The notes under the pieces were generated by a model. It did no database searches, had not been told where the DNA came from, and was given only the letters and a program-made list of their open reading frames with translations. 12,495 nt of DNA from Actinomycetota bacterium (GTDB lineage Bacteria > Actinomycetota > Actinomycetes > Nanopelagicales > Nanopelagicaceae). Position numbers and translations under genes: made by a program. Below are positions 5,358 through 12,495 of the stretch, one piece after another. The stretch spans positions 1-12,495 of the forward strand of contig JABMMO010000105.1 of the NCBI GenBank assembly GCA_013205455.1, written 5' to 3'. Each line of letters starts with the position of its first letter. The first letter of the stretch is position 1.

Positions 5358-6482
5358 ATGAGCGAGGTCAATGAGAAAGTCGCCATGTTGGGACTTACCT
5401 ACGACGATGTATTGCTACTGCCAGATGCCTCTGATGTTGTGCCATCGGAAGTTGAAACTAAAACTCAATTAACTCGATCTATCTGGCTCGCAGTCCCGTT
5501 GGTTTCATCAGCGATGGATACCGTTACGGAATCTGCAATGGCGCTCGCAATGGCTAAAGCCGGCGGGATTGGCATAATTCATCGCAACCTTTCAATTGTT
5601 GAACAAGTAACCCATGTGAAATTAGTTAAAGGTGCATCGTTAATTGTTGGTGCCGCAGTCGGAGTTGGCGATGATGGTTTCGCTAGAGCCGAAGCGCTGA
5701 TAGATGCCGGCGTAGATGTTGTGGTCGTCGATACCGCGCATGGACATCACCGCGCCGTGCTCGATGCCATCTCAAGAATTAAAGATAAATATTCAAACCA
5801 AGAAGTTATTGGTGGCAATGTTGCTACCCGCGCAGGTGCCCAAGCTTTAATAAATGCTGGCGCTGATGCAGTAAAAGTTGGTGTTGGTCCTGGCTCTATT
5901 TGCACAACACGTGTTGTTGCAGGCGTTGGTGTGCCACAAATAACTGCAATCATGGAAGCTGCAAAAGCTTGCAAGAAAGCGGATATCCCATTAATCGCAG
6001 ATGGTGGATTGCAGTACTCGGGCGATATCGCAAAAGCCATTGTTTCTGGTGCAGATTCAGTAATGCTTGGTTCCTTACTTGCTGGTTGCGATGAATCACC
6101 TGGCGAATTAGTAGAAATTGATGGTCGTAAGTACAAGGCATATCGCGGGATGGGGTCACTTGGCGCAATGCAATCTCGCGGAGAAAAGAAGTCGTATTCA
6201 AAAGATCGTTACATGCAAGACGATGTGCTCTCTGAAGATAAATTGGTACCGGAAGGCATTGAAGGCAAAGTTGCTTATCGCGGCTCAGTAGCTGAAGTTG
6301 TGCACCAATTAGTCGGGGGCTTACGTTCTGGAATGGGATACGCCGGCGCACCAAATATTGAGGCGTTGCAGAAAAACGGTCGATTGATCCAGATAACTGC
6401 AGCCGGGTTACAAGAGAGCCACCCGCATGATGTTTTAGATGTTGCCGATGCGCCAAACTATTATAAGAACGCAAAGAATTAA
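5358..6482 (+). CDS. guaB: IMP dehydrogenase lacking CBS domains
   Basis: IMPDH oxidises IMP to XMP with NAD+, the committed step to guanine nucleotides. At 374 residues this protein is about 120 shorter than the usual 490-500. The catalytic barrel is complete: LTYDDVLLLP (13-22), SSAMDTVTE (50-58), VDTAHGHH (124-131), GGNVATRAG (152-160), catalytic Cys182 in GVGPGSICTTR, IADGGLQYSGDIAKA (213-227), YRGMGSLGAMQ (262-272) and the flap with R284-Y285 and VPEGIEG (297-303). Between IIHRNLS (73-79) and LIVGAAVGVG (95-104), where others carry two CBS motifs, there are only about 15 residues. The Bateman domain is thus cleanly absent. Expected consequences are loss of purine-nucleotide allostery; catalysis should remain, as in naturally CBS-less IMPDHs of Borrelia and Cryptosporidium. 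It is first in an operon with guaB3 and guaA. Confidence 0.95.
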   Translation: MSEVNEKVAMLGLTYDDVLLLPDASDVVPSEVETKTQLTRSIWLAVPLVSSAMDTVTESAMALAMAKAGGIGIIHRNLSIVEQVTHVKLVKGASLIVGAAVGVGDDGFARAEALIDAGVDVVVVDTAHGHHRAVLDAISRIKDKYSNQEVIGGNVATRAGAQALINAGADAVKVGVGPGSICTTRVVAGVGVPQITAIMEAAKACKKADIPLIADGGLQYSGDIAKAIVSGADSVMLGSLLAGCDESPGELVEIDGRKYKAYRGMGSLGAMQSRGEKKSYSKDRYMQDDVLSEDKLVPEGIEGKVAYRGSVAEVVHQLVGGLRSGMGYAGAPNIEALQKNGRLIQITAAGLQESHPHDVLDVADAPNYYKNAKN

Positions 6483-6483
6483 A

Positions 6484-6492
6484 GAGGGGGAG
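6484..6492 (+). promoter_or_regulatory. guaB3 ribosome binding site
   Basis: GAGGGGGAG directly follows the guaB stop and lies 11 bases before the guaB3 ATG at 6504, a rather long spacing. The bases between include GTTAACTTAAC, an inverted repeat with a one-base centre. No nearer in-frame start is seen. Confidence 0.6.
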
Positions 6493-6503
6493 TTAACTTA
6501 ACT

Positions 6504-7616
6504 ATGAGTGACATTGAATTTGCCCCAGGAAAGCGTGCCAGAACTGCGTATTCATTTGATGACCTTTCGATTGTGCCATCGCGTCGAACTCGTGAACCTG
6601 ATGAAGTTTCAATTTCGTGGCAGATTGATGCTTACAAATTAGCGCTACCAATGTTGGCCGCCCCGATGGATTCGGTAGTTTCACCCGAGACTGCGATTGC
6701 AATCGGTAAATTAGGTGGCGTCGGTGTTCTTAATTTAGAAGGACTCTGGACTCGCTACGAAAATCCAATTATTCCGCTTGGCGAAATATCTTCTTTGCCA
6801 AATGATCAAGCCACTCGAAGAATGCAAGAAATTTATCAAGCACCTATCCGTCCGGAGTTAATTAAAGCTCGAATCGCGGAAATTCGGGCAGCTGGCGTAA
6901 CAGTTGCAGCCGCGCTTTCACCGGCACGCACTGCGGAATTTTATAAAGCTGTGGTCGATGCTGGCGTGGATATCTTTGTAATTCGTGGCACCACGGTTAG
7001 CGCCGAACATGTCTCCGCGAAAACCGAACCGTTAAATTTGAAGAAATTTATTTACGAGCTTGATGTGCCAGTAATTGTTGGTGGCTGCGCAACTGCTTCG
7101 GGTGCGATGCATTTAATGCGTGCTGGTGCTGCTGGCGTATTAGTTGGTTTCGGCGGCGGAGCTGCGCATACAACGCGACAAGTACTTGGTATCTCGGTGC
7201 CAATGGCTTCGGCGGTTGCCGAAGTTGCCAGTGCACGTCGCGAATATTTGGATGAATCCGGCGGACGTTATGTGCATGTAATTGCAGATGGTTCCGTAGG
7301 CAAGAGTGGTGATATCGCAAAAGCAATTGCATGTGGCGCCGATGCCGTAATGATGGGATCACCCCTTGCCAAAGCGGAAGAAGCACCTGGTCGCGGTTGG
7401 CATTGGGGTTCAGAAGCAACTCATAATGAACTGCCAAGAGGCACTCGAGTTCATGTCGGCACCGAAGGAAAGCTTGCTGAAATTCTCCTTGGACCTTCGC
7501 ATAGCGCTGATGGCTCTATGAATTTATTTGGAGCGTTACGTCGCAGTATGGCCACATGTGGCTACTCCGATATCAAGGAATTCCAGCGGGTAGAAGTCGT
7601 TTTAAATCGTGGCTGA
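6504..7616 (+). CDS. guaB3: GuaB3, IMP dehydrogenase/GMP reductase family protein
   Basis: A 370-residue barrel of the IMPDH/GMP reductase superfamily, close in length and sequence to actinobacterial GuaB3 (about 375 aa), without CBS domains. Visible landmarks are YSFDDLSIVPSRRT (16-29), APMDSVVSPE (53-62), LGGVGVLNLEG (70-80), GGRYVHVIADGS (253-264), SGDIAKAIACGADAVMMGSPLA (268-289) and the C-terminal LRRSMATCGYSDIKEFQ (345-361). The loop equivalent to the IMPDH catalytic-Cys motif reads GGAAHTTRQVLG, so the cysteine position is His222. From memory, a cyanobacterial GuaB3 was characterised as a GMP reductase, while actinobacterial GuaB3 function is unsettled. With no Cys the thioimidate chemistry of IMPDH is not expected, so a regulatory or different catalytic role is possible. 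It lies between guaB and guaA and overlaps guaA by 8 bases. Confidence 0.9.
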   Translation: MSDIEFAPGKRARTAYSFDDLSIVPSRRTREPDEVSISWQIDAYKLALPMLAAPMDSVVSPETAIAIGKLGGVGVLNLEGLWTRYENPIIPLGEISSLPNDQATRRMQEIYQAPIRPELIKARIAEIRAAGVTVAAALSPARTAEFYKAVVDAGVDIFVIRGTTVSAEHVSAKTEPLNLKKFIYELDVPVIVGGCATASGAMHLMRAGAAGVLVGFGGGAAHTTRQVLGISVPMASAVAEVASARREYLDESGGRYVHVIADGSVGKSGDIAKAIACGADAVMMGSPLAKAEEAPGRGWHWGSEATHNELPRGTRVHVGTEGKLAEILLGPSHSADGSMNLFGALRRSMATCGYSDIKEFQRVEVVLNRG

Positions 7617-9159
7617 ACGAGAACTCGTATTAGTTATTGATTTTGGTGCGCAATACGCCCAATTAATTGCGCGCAGAGTTCGACAAGCAAATGTTTATAG
7701 TGAAATTATTCCTTCTAATACTGCAGTTGCAGAGATAGTTTCTCGAAAACCCAAAGCAATAATTCTTTCTGGTGGCCCTTCATCTGTATATGCAGCCGGT
7801 GCGCCGAAGCTTGATAAATCGCTATTTGAAGCTGGCATCCCAATTTTTGGAATCTGTTACGGGTTTCAAGCAATGGCAGAAGCTCTCGGTGGTGTTGTAG
7901 ATAAGACTGGCAATTCGGAATACGGCCGCACAAATTTTAATGCGAAAAATGGCTCTAAAATTCTTGCGGGGCTACCTAATTCATTTAACGTTTGGATGAG
8001 CCACGGGGATAGCGTTGTGGCCGCCCCTGCCGGATTTAGTAGCGTTGGTGCTACCGAAAAAACTCCAATCGCTGCATTTGAAAATACAACCGGATTGTTA
8101 TCGGGCGTGCAATTTCACCCAGAAGTTTTACACTCTGAAAATGGCCAAGCAATATTACAAAATTGGTTGCTAAATATTGTTGGGTGTAAACCATCGTGGA
8201 CTTCGGAAAATATCGCTGAAATTGAAGTTGCAAAAGTAAAAGCTTTGGTTGGGGAGAAACACGCTATCTGTGGCTTATCTGGCGGCGTGGATTCAGCTGT
8301 CGCAGCTGCGATTGTTCAGAAAGCAATTGGCTCCCAATTAACCTGCGTTTTTGTTGATCATGGCTTACTTCGCAAAGGTGAAGCCGAACAAGTTGAAAAA
8401 GATTTTGTCGCAGCTACTGGCGTTAACTTAAAAGTTGTTGATGCAAAAGCACAATTCATATCAGCCCTAAAAGGGGTTACAGATCCAGAAACAAAACGAA
8501 AAATTATCGGCCGCGAATTTATTAGAGTTTTTGAAAGTGCTGCTCGAGAAATTTCAGAGTCTGAAACCATTGATTTCTTAGTCCAAGGAACGCTTTATCC
8601 GGATGTAGTTGAATCTGGCGGTGGCACCGGAACCGCAAACATTAAGTCGCATCACAACGTTGGCGGACTCCCAGATGATTTGCAATTTAGGTTAATCGAA
8701 CCGCTACGCGCGCTCTTTAAAGATGAAGTACGAAAAGTTGGTTTAGAACTAGGCGTGCCGGAAGCGATTGTTTGGCGCCAACCTTTCCCGGGTCCTGGTT
8801 TAGGAATTCGGATCATCGGTGAAGTTACTGAGAATTCACTAGGAATATTGCGCGATGCGGATTTCATCGTGCGCGAGGAATTACACTTGGCTGGTCTAGA
8901 TCGCGAGATTTGGCAATGTCCAGTTGTATTGCTTGCAGAGGTTCGAAGCGTCGGTGTCCAAGGAGATGGCAGAACTTATGGACACCCGATCGTACTTCGT
9001 CCAGTTTCAAGCGAAGATGCAATGACCGCAGATTGGTCACGACTTCCATACGAAGTTTTGGCAAAGATCTCAACCAGAATTACAAATGAAGTTAAAGATG
9101 TTAACCGAGTGGTGCTAGACATAACTAGCAAACCACCTGGCACGATTGAGTGGGAGTAA
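7609..9159 (+). CDS. guaA: GMP synthase (glutamine-hydrolysing)
   Basis: GuaA converts XMP, ATP and glutamine to GMP, following guaB in the pathway. The protein has 516 residues, normal length. The class I glutamine amidotransferase domain (about 5-190) has nucleophile C83 in GICYGFQ and H170/E172 in GVQFHPEV. The ATP-pyrophosphatase domain carries the P-loop LSGGVDSA (223-230). The C-terminal dimerisation domain ends in the typical PPGTIEWE. The GTG start at 7609 overlaps the guaB3 stop by 8 bases; it puts LVLVIDFGAQYAQLI at residues 6-20, as usual. Operon position and overlap indicate coupled translation with guaB3. Confidence 0.98.
   Translation: MAERELVLVIDFGAQYAQLIARRVRQANVYSEIIPSNTAVAEIVSRKPKAIILSGGPSSVYAAGAPKLDKSLFEAGIPIFGICYGFQAMAEALGGVVDKTGNSEYGRTNFNAKNGSKILAGLPNSFNVWMSHGDSVVAAPAGFSSVGATEKTPIAAFENTTGLLSGVQFHPEVLHSENGQAILQNWLLNIVGCKPSWTSENIAEIEVAKVKALVGEKHAICGLSGGVDSAVAAAIVQKAIGSQLTCVFVDHGLLRKGEAEQVEKDFVAATGVNLKVVDAKAQFISALKGVTDPETKRKIIGREFIRVFESAAREISESETIDFLVQGTLYPDVVESGGGTGTANIKSHHNVGGLPDDLQFRLIEPLRALFKDEVRKVGLELGVPEAIVWRQPFPGPGLGIRIIGEVTENSLGILRDADFIVREELHLAGLDREIWQCPVVLLAEVRSVGVQGDGRTYGHPIVLRPVSSEDAMTADWSRLPYEVLAKISTRITNEVKDVNRVVLDITSKPPGTIEWE
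9152..9156 (+). promoter_or_regulatory. Ribosome binding site deciding the cyclophilin start
   Basis: GGGAG within the last codons of guaA lies 5 bases before the ATG at 9162. It favours that ATG over the in-frame GTG at 9150, which lies upstream of it and would put four extra residues before the signal peptide. Confidence 0.7.
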
Positions 9160-9161
9160 GA

Positions 9162-9818
9162 ATGAAGCGAGTAGTTACAGCAACTGTAATTGCTGCATTT
9201 CTTTTAGCGCCGCTGCCTTCGTTTGCCGGAAGTAAAGTAGAGAAAATTTCGGAAACTGAACTCAAATGCAAAAGCACAAAAGCGGTAGCCCATGCCGCAC
9301 CAAAAGTTTTGCCACCTAAAATGTTGTTAAAAAAACCGGTTAAATCAATTACTTTTGTCACAAATTGTGGAAATATCGTGGTGGAACCGCTAAATAATTT
9401 AGCGCCGCTCACAGTTACCGCAATCACTGCGCTAGCAAAAGGTCAATTTTATAATCAAACTCTCTGCCATCGAATGATGAACAGTGGCGCTTATTTCTTA
9501 CAATGCGGCGACCCAACCGCATCTGGTTTTGGCGGCCCAGCTTGGCAACCATATGCTGATGAAAATCTCCCAGTTGATGGTCCAGCAAATTACCCAGCCG
9601 GCACTGTTGCTATGGCAAATTCTGGACCAAATACAAATGGCAGCCAATTTTTTCTGGTTTATCAAGATACCCAATTCGATCCAAATTATACGATCTGGGG
9701 AAAAATTACTGCTGGTTTAAATATCGTAAAAGCAATTGGTGCTGCAGGCGTTAAAGGTGGCGGATCAGTCGGTACACCCGGTACGAAGATTGCAATTGAA
9801 AGAGTAATTGTTAATTAA
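9162..9818 (+). CDS. Secreted cyclophilin-type peptidyl-prolyl isomerase
   Basis: Cyclophilins catalyse cis-trans isomerisation of prolyl bonds. The 218-residue precursor starts with a Sec signal peptide: MKR, a hydrophobic stretch VVTATVIAAFLLAPLP, and a probable cleavage after A22 (PSFA/GS). No lipobox Cys is present, so it should be exported free of a lipid anchor. A poorly conserved linker (23-60) precedes the cyclophilin domain (about 62-218) with active-site features HR (103-104), FLQCGD (112-117), GTVAMANSGPNTNGSQFF (147-164) and NYTIWGKI (175-182). Four Cys (36, 69, 102, 115) could form disulfides outside the cell; the CHR and QCGD cysteines recur in actinobacterial cyclophilins as I recall them. 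It starts 2 bases after guaA and is probably cotranscribed, though no functional link to purine synthesis is evident. Confidence 0.9.
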   Translation: MKRVVTATVIAAFLLAPLPSFAGSKVEKISETELKCKSTKAVAHAAPKVLPPKMLLKKPVKSITFVTNCGNIVVEPLNNLAPLTVTAITALAKGQFYNQTLCHRMMNSGAYFLQCGDPTASGFGGPAWQPYADENLPVDGPANYPAGTVAMANSGPNTNGSQFFLVYQDTQFDPNYTIWGKITAGLNIVKAIGAAGVKGGGSVGTPGTKIAIERVIVN

Positions 9819-10546
9819 TTAGTATTAACAATCTTAAAGACTTCAGCAACTCTGCCTTCAGCTAAACCATTTGCTTGTGCGTATCGTTCTCCCCAAGACC
9901 TAACCACATTTTCTAGCTCTGCATTGTGTGCAGTCTGGCTTACATGCGCTTTAAGCGCTGCGATTTTCTTAGGAAAAGTTTCGGTAACATCAATAAAGTG
10001 ATCTGGGTTTGGTGATGCCATCACCCATACTTCTTTCACACGCCAAGGTTCGAAACCTTCTGCTTTAAGTTCTGGAAATGCAAATGGATTTCTCGCATCT
10101 GGATAAACCGCTTGGATAGCCGCTTCGCCTGCAGCTAGATGATCAGGATGAGATGCACCAATTCGCTCCCAATTTCGTTCTGGTGATTGGATTACCATTC
10201 GGTCTGGCTTTGTAATTCGAATTGCTTTAACAATATCGCGCCGCAATTGAATCGTTGGCTCTAGCCAGCCATCGCGATAATTTAAGAAAGTTATATCGGT
10301 AACTCCAAGTGCGACACCGGCGTTACGTTGTTCTTGCTGTCTAACGCGCGGCATTTCTTCCACTGGCACATCAGATTCTTCGCCACCTTGGTCGCCATTA
10401 GTGCAGATGCAATATGCAACTTCGATTCCAGCTTCGATCCATTTTGCAATGGTGCCACCAGCACCGAAATCGCAATCATCGGGATGAGCGGTAACAATAA
10501 GAATCTTCTTGATTTCATTATCTGGCAGCGGAGTTGCAATGGTCAT
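9815..10546 (-). CDS. PIG-L/LmbE-family deacetylase
   Basis: A 243-residue member of the zinc-dependent N-acetylglucosaminyl deacetylase-like family, which includes MshB, Mca and BshB. The first motif AHPDDCDFGAGG (20-31) supplies zinc ligand H21, Asp D23 and D24; the second, SHPDHLAAGEA (132-142), supplies H133 and H136. HVSQ (201-204) is a late family feature. It is shorter than MshB or Mca (near 300 aa), so a mycothiol role cannot be assigned; substrate unknown. No signal peptide: cytoplasmic. The ATG at 10546 has a good ribosome binding site. Its stop overlaps the cyclophilin stop by 4 bases, tail to tail, and it is divergent from pcrA. Confidence 0.9.
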   Translation of the reverse strand: MTIATPLPDNEIKKILIVTAHPDDCDFGAGGTIAKWIEAGIEVAYCICTNGDQGGEESDVPVEEMPRVRQQEQRNAGVALGVTDITFLNYRDGWLEPTIQLRRDIVKAIRITKPDRMVIQSPERNWERIGASHPDHLAAGEAAIQAVYPDARNPFAFPELKAEGFEPWRVKEVWVMASPNPDHFIDVTETFPKKIAALKAHVSQTAHNAELENVVRSWGERYAQANGLAEGRVAEVFKIVNTN

Positions 10547-10553
10547 TTGCGAA

Positions 10554-10560
10554 TCCTCTC
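10554..10560 (-). promoter_or_regulatory. Ribosome binding site of the PIG-L gene
   Basis: On the minus strand GAGAGGA lies 7 bases before the ATG at 10546, supporting that start. Upstream TCCTCT is complementary to part of it, so a 4-bp hairpin could partly mask it; this is weak. Confidence 0.7.
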
Positions 10561-10596
10561 AGAGGAACGGAGCCGAGTCATATCAGCGCCCGCCGA

Positions 10597-10602
10597 TAGA
10601 CT
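10597..10602 (+). promoter_or_regulatory. Leaderless -10 element of pcrA
   Basis: TAGACT ends 7 bases before the GTG at 10610, so transcription would begin at the start codon. The context CCGATAGACTC (10593-10603) is identical to that before guaB. No ribosome binding site precedes the GTG, and no consensus -35 is seen. Confidence 0.6.
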
Positions 10603-10609
10603 CCCGCTC

Positions 10610-12495
10610 GTGCCAAGTTCTGAGCAATTACTTGAAGGGCTAAACCTGCCGCAGCAAGCAGCGGTGAAACATCAAGGCGGTCCGTTATTGGTAATTGCCG
10701 GCGCTGGCTCTGGTAAAACTCGAGTATTAACTAGGCGAATCGCTTTTTTGATGGCAGCGCGCAACGTAGCGCCATTTGAAATTCTTGCAATCACATTTAC
10801 AAATAAAGCTGCTGGCGAGATGAAAGAACGAGTAGCCGAACTGATAGGCGATCGAGCTCGCGCAATGTGGGTTTCCACCTTTCACTCTGCCTGCGTGCGA
10901 ATTCTGCGCCAAGAAGCTACTCGAATTGGATTCACTAATTCATTTACCATTTATGACCAATCCGATAGTTTGCGGTTAATAACTTTAGTTTTACGGGATA
11001 TGAACTTAGATCCAAAGCGGTACGCACCACGTGCAGCACAAGCGATAATTTCTAATGCAAAAAATGAATTAATCGGACCGGCTGATTTTGCTAATCAGAG
11101 CAATAATGCATTCGAACAAGTTATCGGCGAGGTCTATGCGGTTTACCAACGTCGATTGACTGACGCTAACTCCATGGATTTTGATGATTTGATAGCGCGT
11201 ACCGTAGATGTGCTCCGCCGGTTTCCAGATGCAAAACTCCGATATCGAAATCGATTTAAACATGTCCTAATTGATGAATACCAAGACACTAACCACGCGC
11301 AATATGCACTGATCCGAGAATTAGTGGGTGACGAACTAGAGGGGATTGCACCAGCCGAACTCTGCGTAGTGGGTGATGCGGATCAATCAATCTATGGTTT
11401 TCGCGGCGCTACAATTCGAAACATTTTGCAATTCGAAGCAGATTACCCAAATGCAACCACAATTTTGTTAGAGCAAAATTATCGGTCGACGCAAAATATT
11501 CTCACTGCGGCCAATGCGGTAATTTCTAAGAACGAATCTCGGAAAGAGAAAAATCTTTGGTCCGAAGCAGGAACCGGCGCGTTCCTTACTGGTTACATTG
11601 CCGAAGATGAGCATGACGAAGCTGGCTTTATCCGCGATGAGATTTTTAGATTACAACGTGAAGGAATTTCAAACCCAGGCGACACTGCAATTTTTTATCG
11701 GACAAACGCCCAATCTCGAGTCTTTGAAGAAGTCTTTATGCGAGCCACCATTCCATACAAAGTTGTTGGTGGAGTGCGATTTTATGAACGGAAAGAAGTT
11801 AAGGATTTGTTGGGATATTTGAAAGTTCTGCAAAACCCAAGCGATGAAGTTTCACTTCGTAGAATCATCAATACACCAAAACGCGGAATTGGCGATCGGG
11901 CTCTTGATGGCGCGGATGAAATCATGAAGCGCGAAGGGATACCTTTTTGGAACGCGCTAATCCGCATCGCGGAAGCGGATCTGCCGGCACGAGCCACTTT
12001 CGCGATAAATTCGTTCGTATCGCTAATCACCGCGCTTCAAGTTTTAGTTGAAGTTAATACAAAGCCTTCGGTAATTGCCGCAGCAGTTTTAGAACAATCT
12101 GGAATGTTAGAAGAGTTAAAAAATAGCGGTGACCCACAAGATGAAGGAAGAGTTGAAAACTTAGAAGAATTAGTAGCTGTGGCAGAAGAATATGAAGAGA
12201 GTGAAGTCGATGAAGGTGAAGTAATTTCACTCGCTGGATTTCTCGAAGATGTCGCGTTGGTTGCCGACTCTGATCAAATACCCGATGGCGCTGAACATGG
12301 TGGCGTTGTAACCCTGATGACGCTTCACACCGCTAAAGGTTTGGAATTTCCCACAGTTTTTCTTACCGGGATGGAAGAAGGAATTTTTCCGCACTCAAGA
12401 TCGCTCGGCGATCAGAAAGAATTAGAAGAAGAACGTCGACTTGCATACGTTGGCTTAACTAGAGCTCGCCAACATTTATATTTGTCGCGGGCTGA
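10610..12495 (+). CDS. pcrA: PcrA/UvrD1 superfamily 1 DNA helicase (3' end outside window)
   Basis: An ATP-driven 3'-5' DNA helicase of the UvrD/PcrA type, acting in nucleotide excision repair and in clearing replication or recombination blocks. The frame stays open to the window edge: 628 codons are visible and roughly 110-170 residues should follow, judging from family length. All main motifs are in order: Q-motif LNLPQQAAV (11-19), Walker A GAGSGKT (31-37), TFTNKAAGEM (62-71), STFHSACVRILR (89-100), DEYQDT (222-227), GDADQSIYGFRGA (255-267), NYRST (290-294), then TLMTLHTAKGLEFP and GMEEGIFPHSRS (motif V), and EEERRLAYVGLTRAR (motif VI) close to the edge. The GTG start is set by the -10 element 7 bases upstream and by the Q-motif beginning at residue 11. 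Divergent from the PIG-L gene with a 63-base gap. Confidence 0.97.
   Translation, partial: MPSSEQLLEGLNLPQQAAVKHQGGPLLVIAGAGSGKTRVLTRRIAFLMAARNVAPFEILAITFTNKAAGEMKERVAELIGDRARAMWVSTFHSACVRILRQEATRIGFTNSFTIYDQSDSLRLITLVLRDMNLDPKRYAPRAAQAIISNAKNELIGPADFANQSNNAFEQVIGEVYAVYQRRLTDANSMDFDDLIARTVDVLRRFPDAKLRYRNRFKHVLIDEYQDTNHAQYALIRELVGDELEGIAPAELCVVGDADQSIYGFRGATIRNILQFEADYPNATTILLEQNYRSTQNILTAANAVISKNESRKEKNLWSEAGTGAFLTGYIAEDEHDEAGFIRDEIFRLQREGISNPGDTAIFYRTNAQSRVFEEVFMRATIPYKVVGGVRFYERKEVKDLLGYLKVLQNPSDEVSLRRIINTPKRGIGDRALDGADEIMKREGIPFWNALIRIAEADLPARATFAINSFVSLITALQVLVEVNTKPSVIAAAVLEQSGMLEELKNSGDPQDEGRVENLEELVAVAEEYEESEVDEGEVISLAGFLEDVALVADSDQIPDGAEHGGVVTLMTLHTAKGLEFPTVFLTGMEEGIFPHSRSLGDQKELEEERRLAYVGLTRARQHLYLSRA

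Noticed and set aside
5950..6474. Long minus-strand open frame (174 codons) opposite guaB
   Set aside because: Low-complexity translation with no motif, fully inside a well-conserved gene; a shadow frame.
6492..6502. GTTAACTTAAC inverted repeat between guaB and guaB3
   Set aside because: A one-base centre cannot form an RNA hairpin, and the AT-rich 5-bp arms are easily chance.
9150..9161. GTG at 9150 as the cyclophilin start
   Set aside because: It lies inside guaA, before the GGGAG ribosome binding site, and would precede a normal MKR signal-peptide start.
10045..10059. AAGGTT-CGA-AACCTT hairpin as terminator for the cyclophilin message
   Set aside because: No U-tract follows, and it lies within the PIG-L coding sequence about 230 bases past the stop; likely chance.
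10554..10566. TCCTCT-C-AGAGGA inverted repeat as an operator
   Set aside because: It is explained largely by the PIG-L ribosome binding site; arms are short and low complexity.

Overview
The window reads as a chromosomal housekeeping segment of a low-GC actinobacterium. Actinobacterial markers are a WhiB-family Fe-S regulator next to groES-groEL, the pair guaB + guaB3, a GroEL with a His-rich tail, GTG starts and apparent leaderless promoters. Hand-counted lines outside one GC-rich patch are about 40-45% GC, unusually low for the phylum. Together with short intergenic gaps, overlapping genes and a shortened IMP dehydrogenase, this suggests a streamlined freshwater lineage such as Nanopelagicales (acI). 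That placement is inference. From memory, the order tsaB-rimI-tsaD-groES-groEL, convergent whiB3, then divergent guaB-guaB3 matches Mycobacterium tuberculosis Rv3421c to Rv3410c in mirror image.

Layout: (1) 1-1899, tsaB (5' end outside the window), rimI and tsaD overlap one another; TsaB and TsaD make the tRNA t6A modification and RimI is an N-acetyltransferase. (2) 1900-3970, the heat-shock operon groES-groEL behind a promoter with a CIRCE/HrcA operator, ending in a strong terminator shared with the gene opposite. (3) 4031-4433, whiB3/whiD-like gene on the minus strand and its divergent control region. (4) 4434-5336, a MerR-type regulator with a cobalamin-binding sensor resembling the CarH photoreceptor. 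(5) 5358-9818, a guanine-nucleotide operon guaB-guaB3-guaA followed by a secreted cyclophilin. (6) 9815-10546, a PIG-L/LmbE deacetylase on the minus strand, tail to tail with the cyclophilin. (7) 10610 to the end, pcrA/uvrD1 DNA helicase, running off the right edge.

No wholly new system is visible: every gene belongs to a known family. The points most worth following are the IMP dehydrogenase that has lost its regulatory CBS (Bateman) domain; the CarH-like protein with complete cobalamin-binding signature residues in the position that sigD or bldM occupies in relatives; the GuaB3 whose catalytic cysteine position is a histidine; an identical 11-base -10 region placed for leaderless transcription in front of both guaB and pcrA; and a sharp GC-rich block at the 3' end of tsaD. 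I saw no tRNA, rRNA, CRISPR array, insertion sequence or prophage gene, and no gap above 300 bases without a gene; the longest, 1900-2039, holds the groES promoter.
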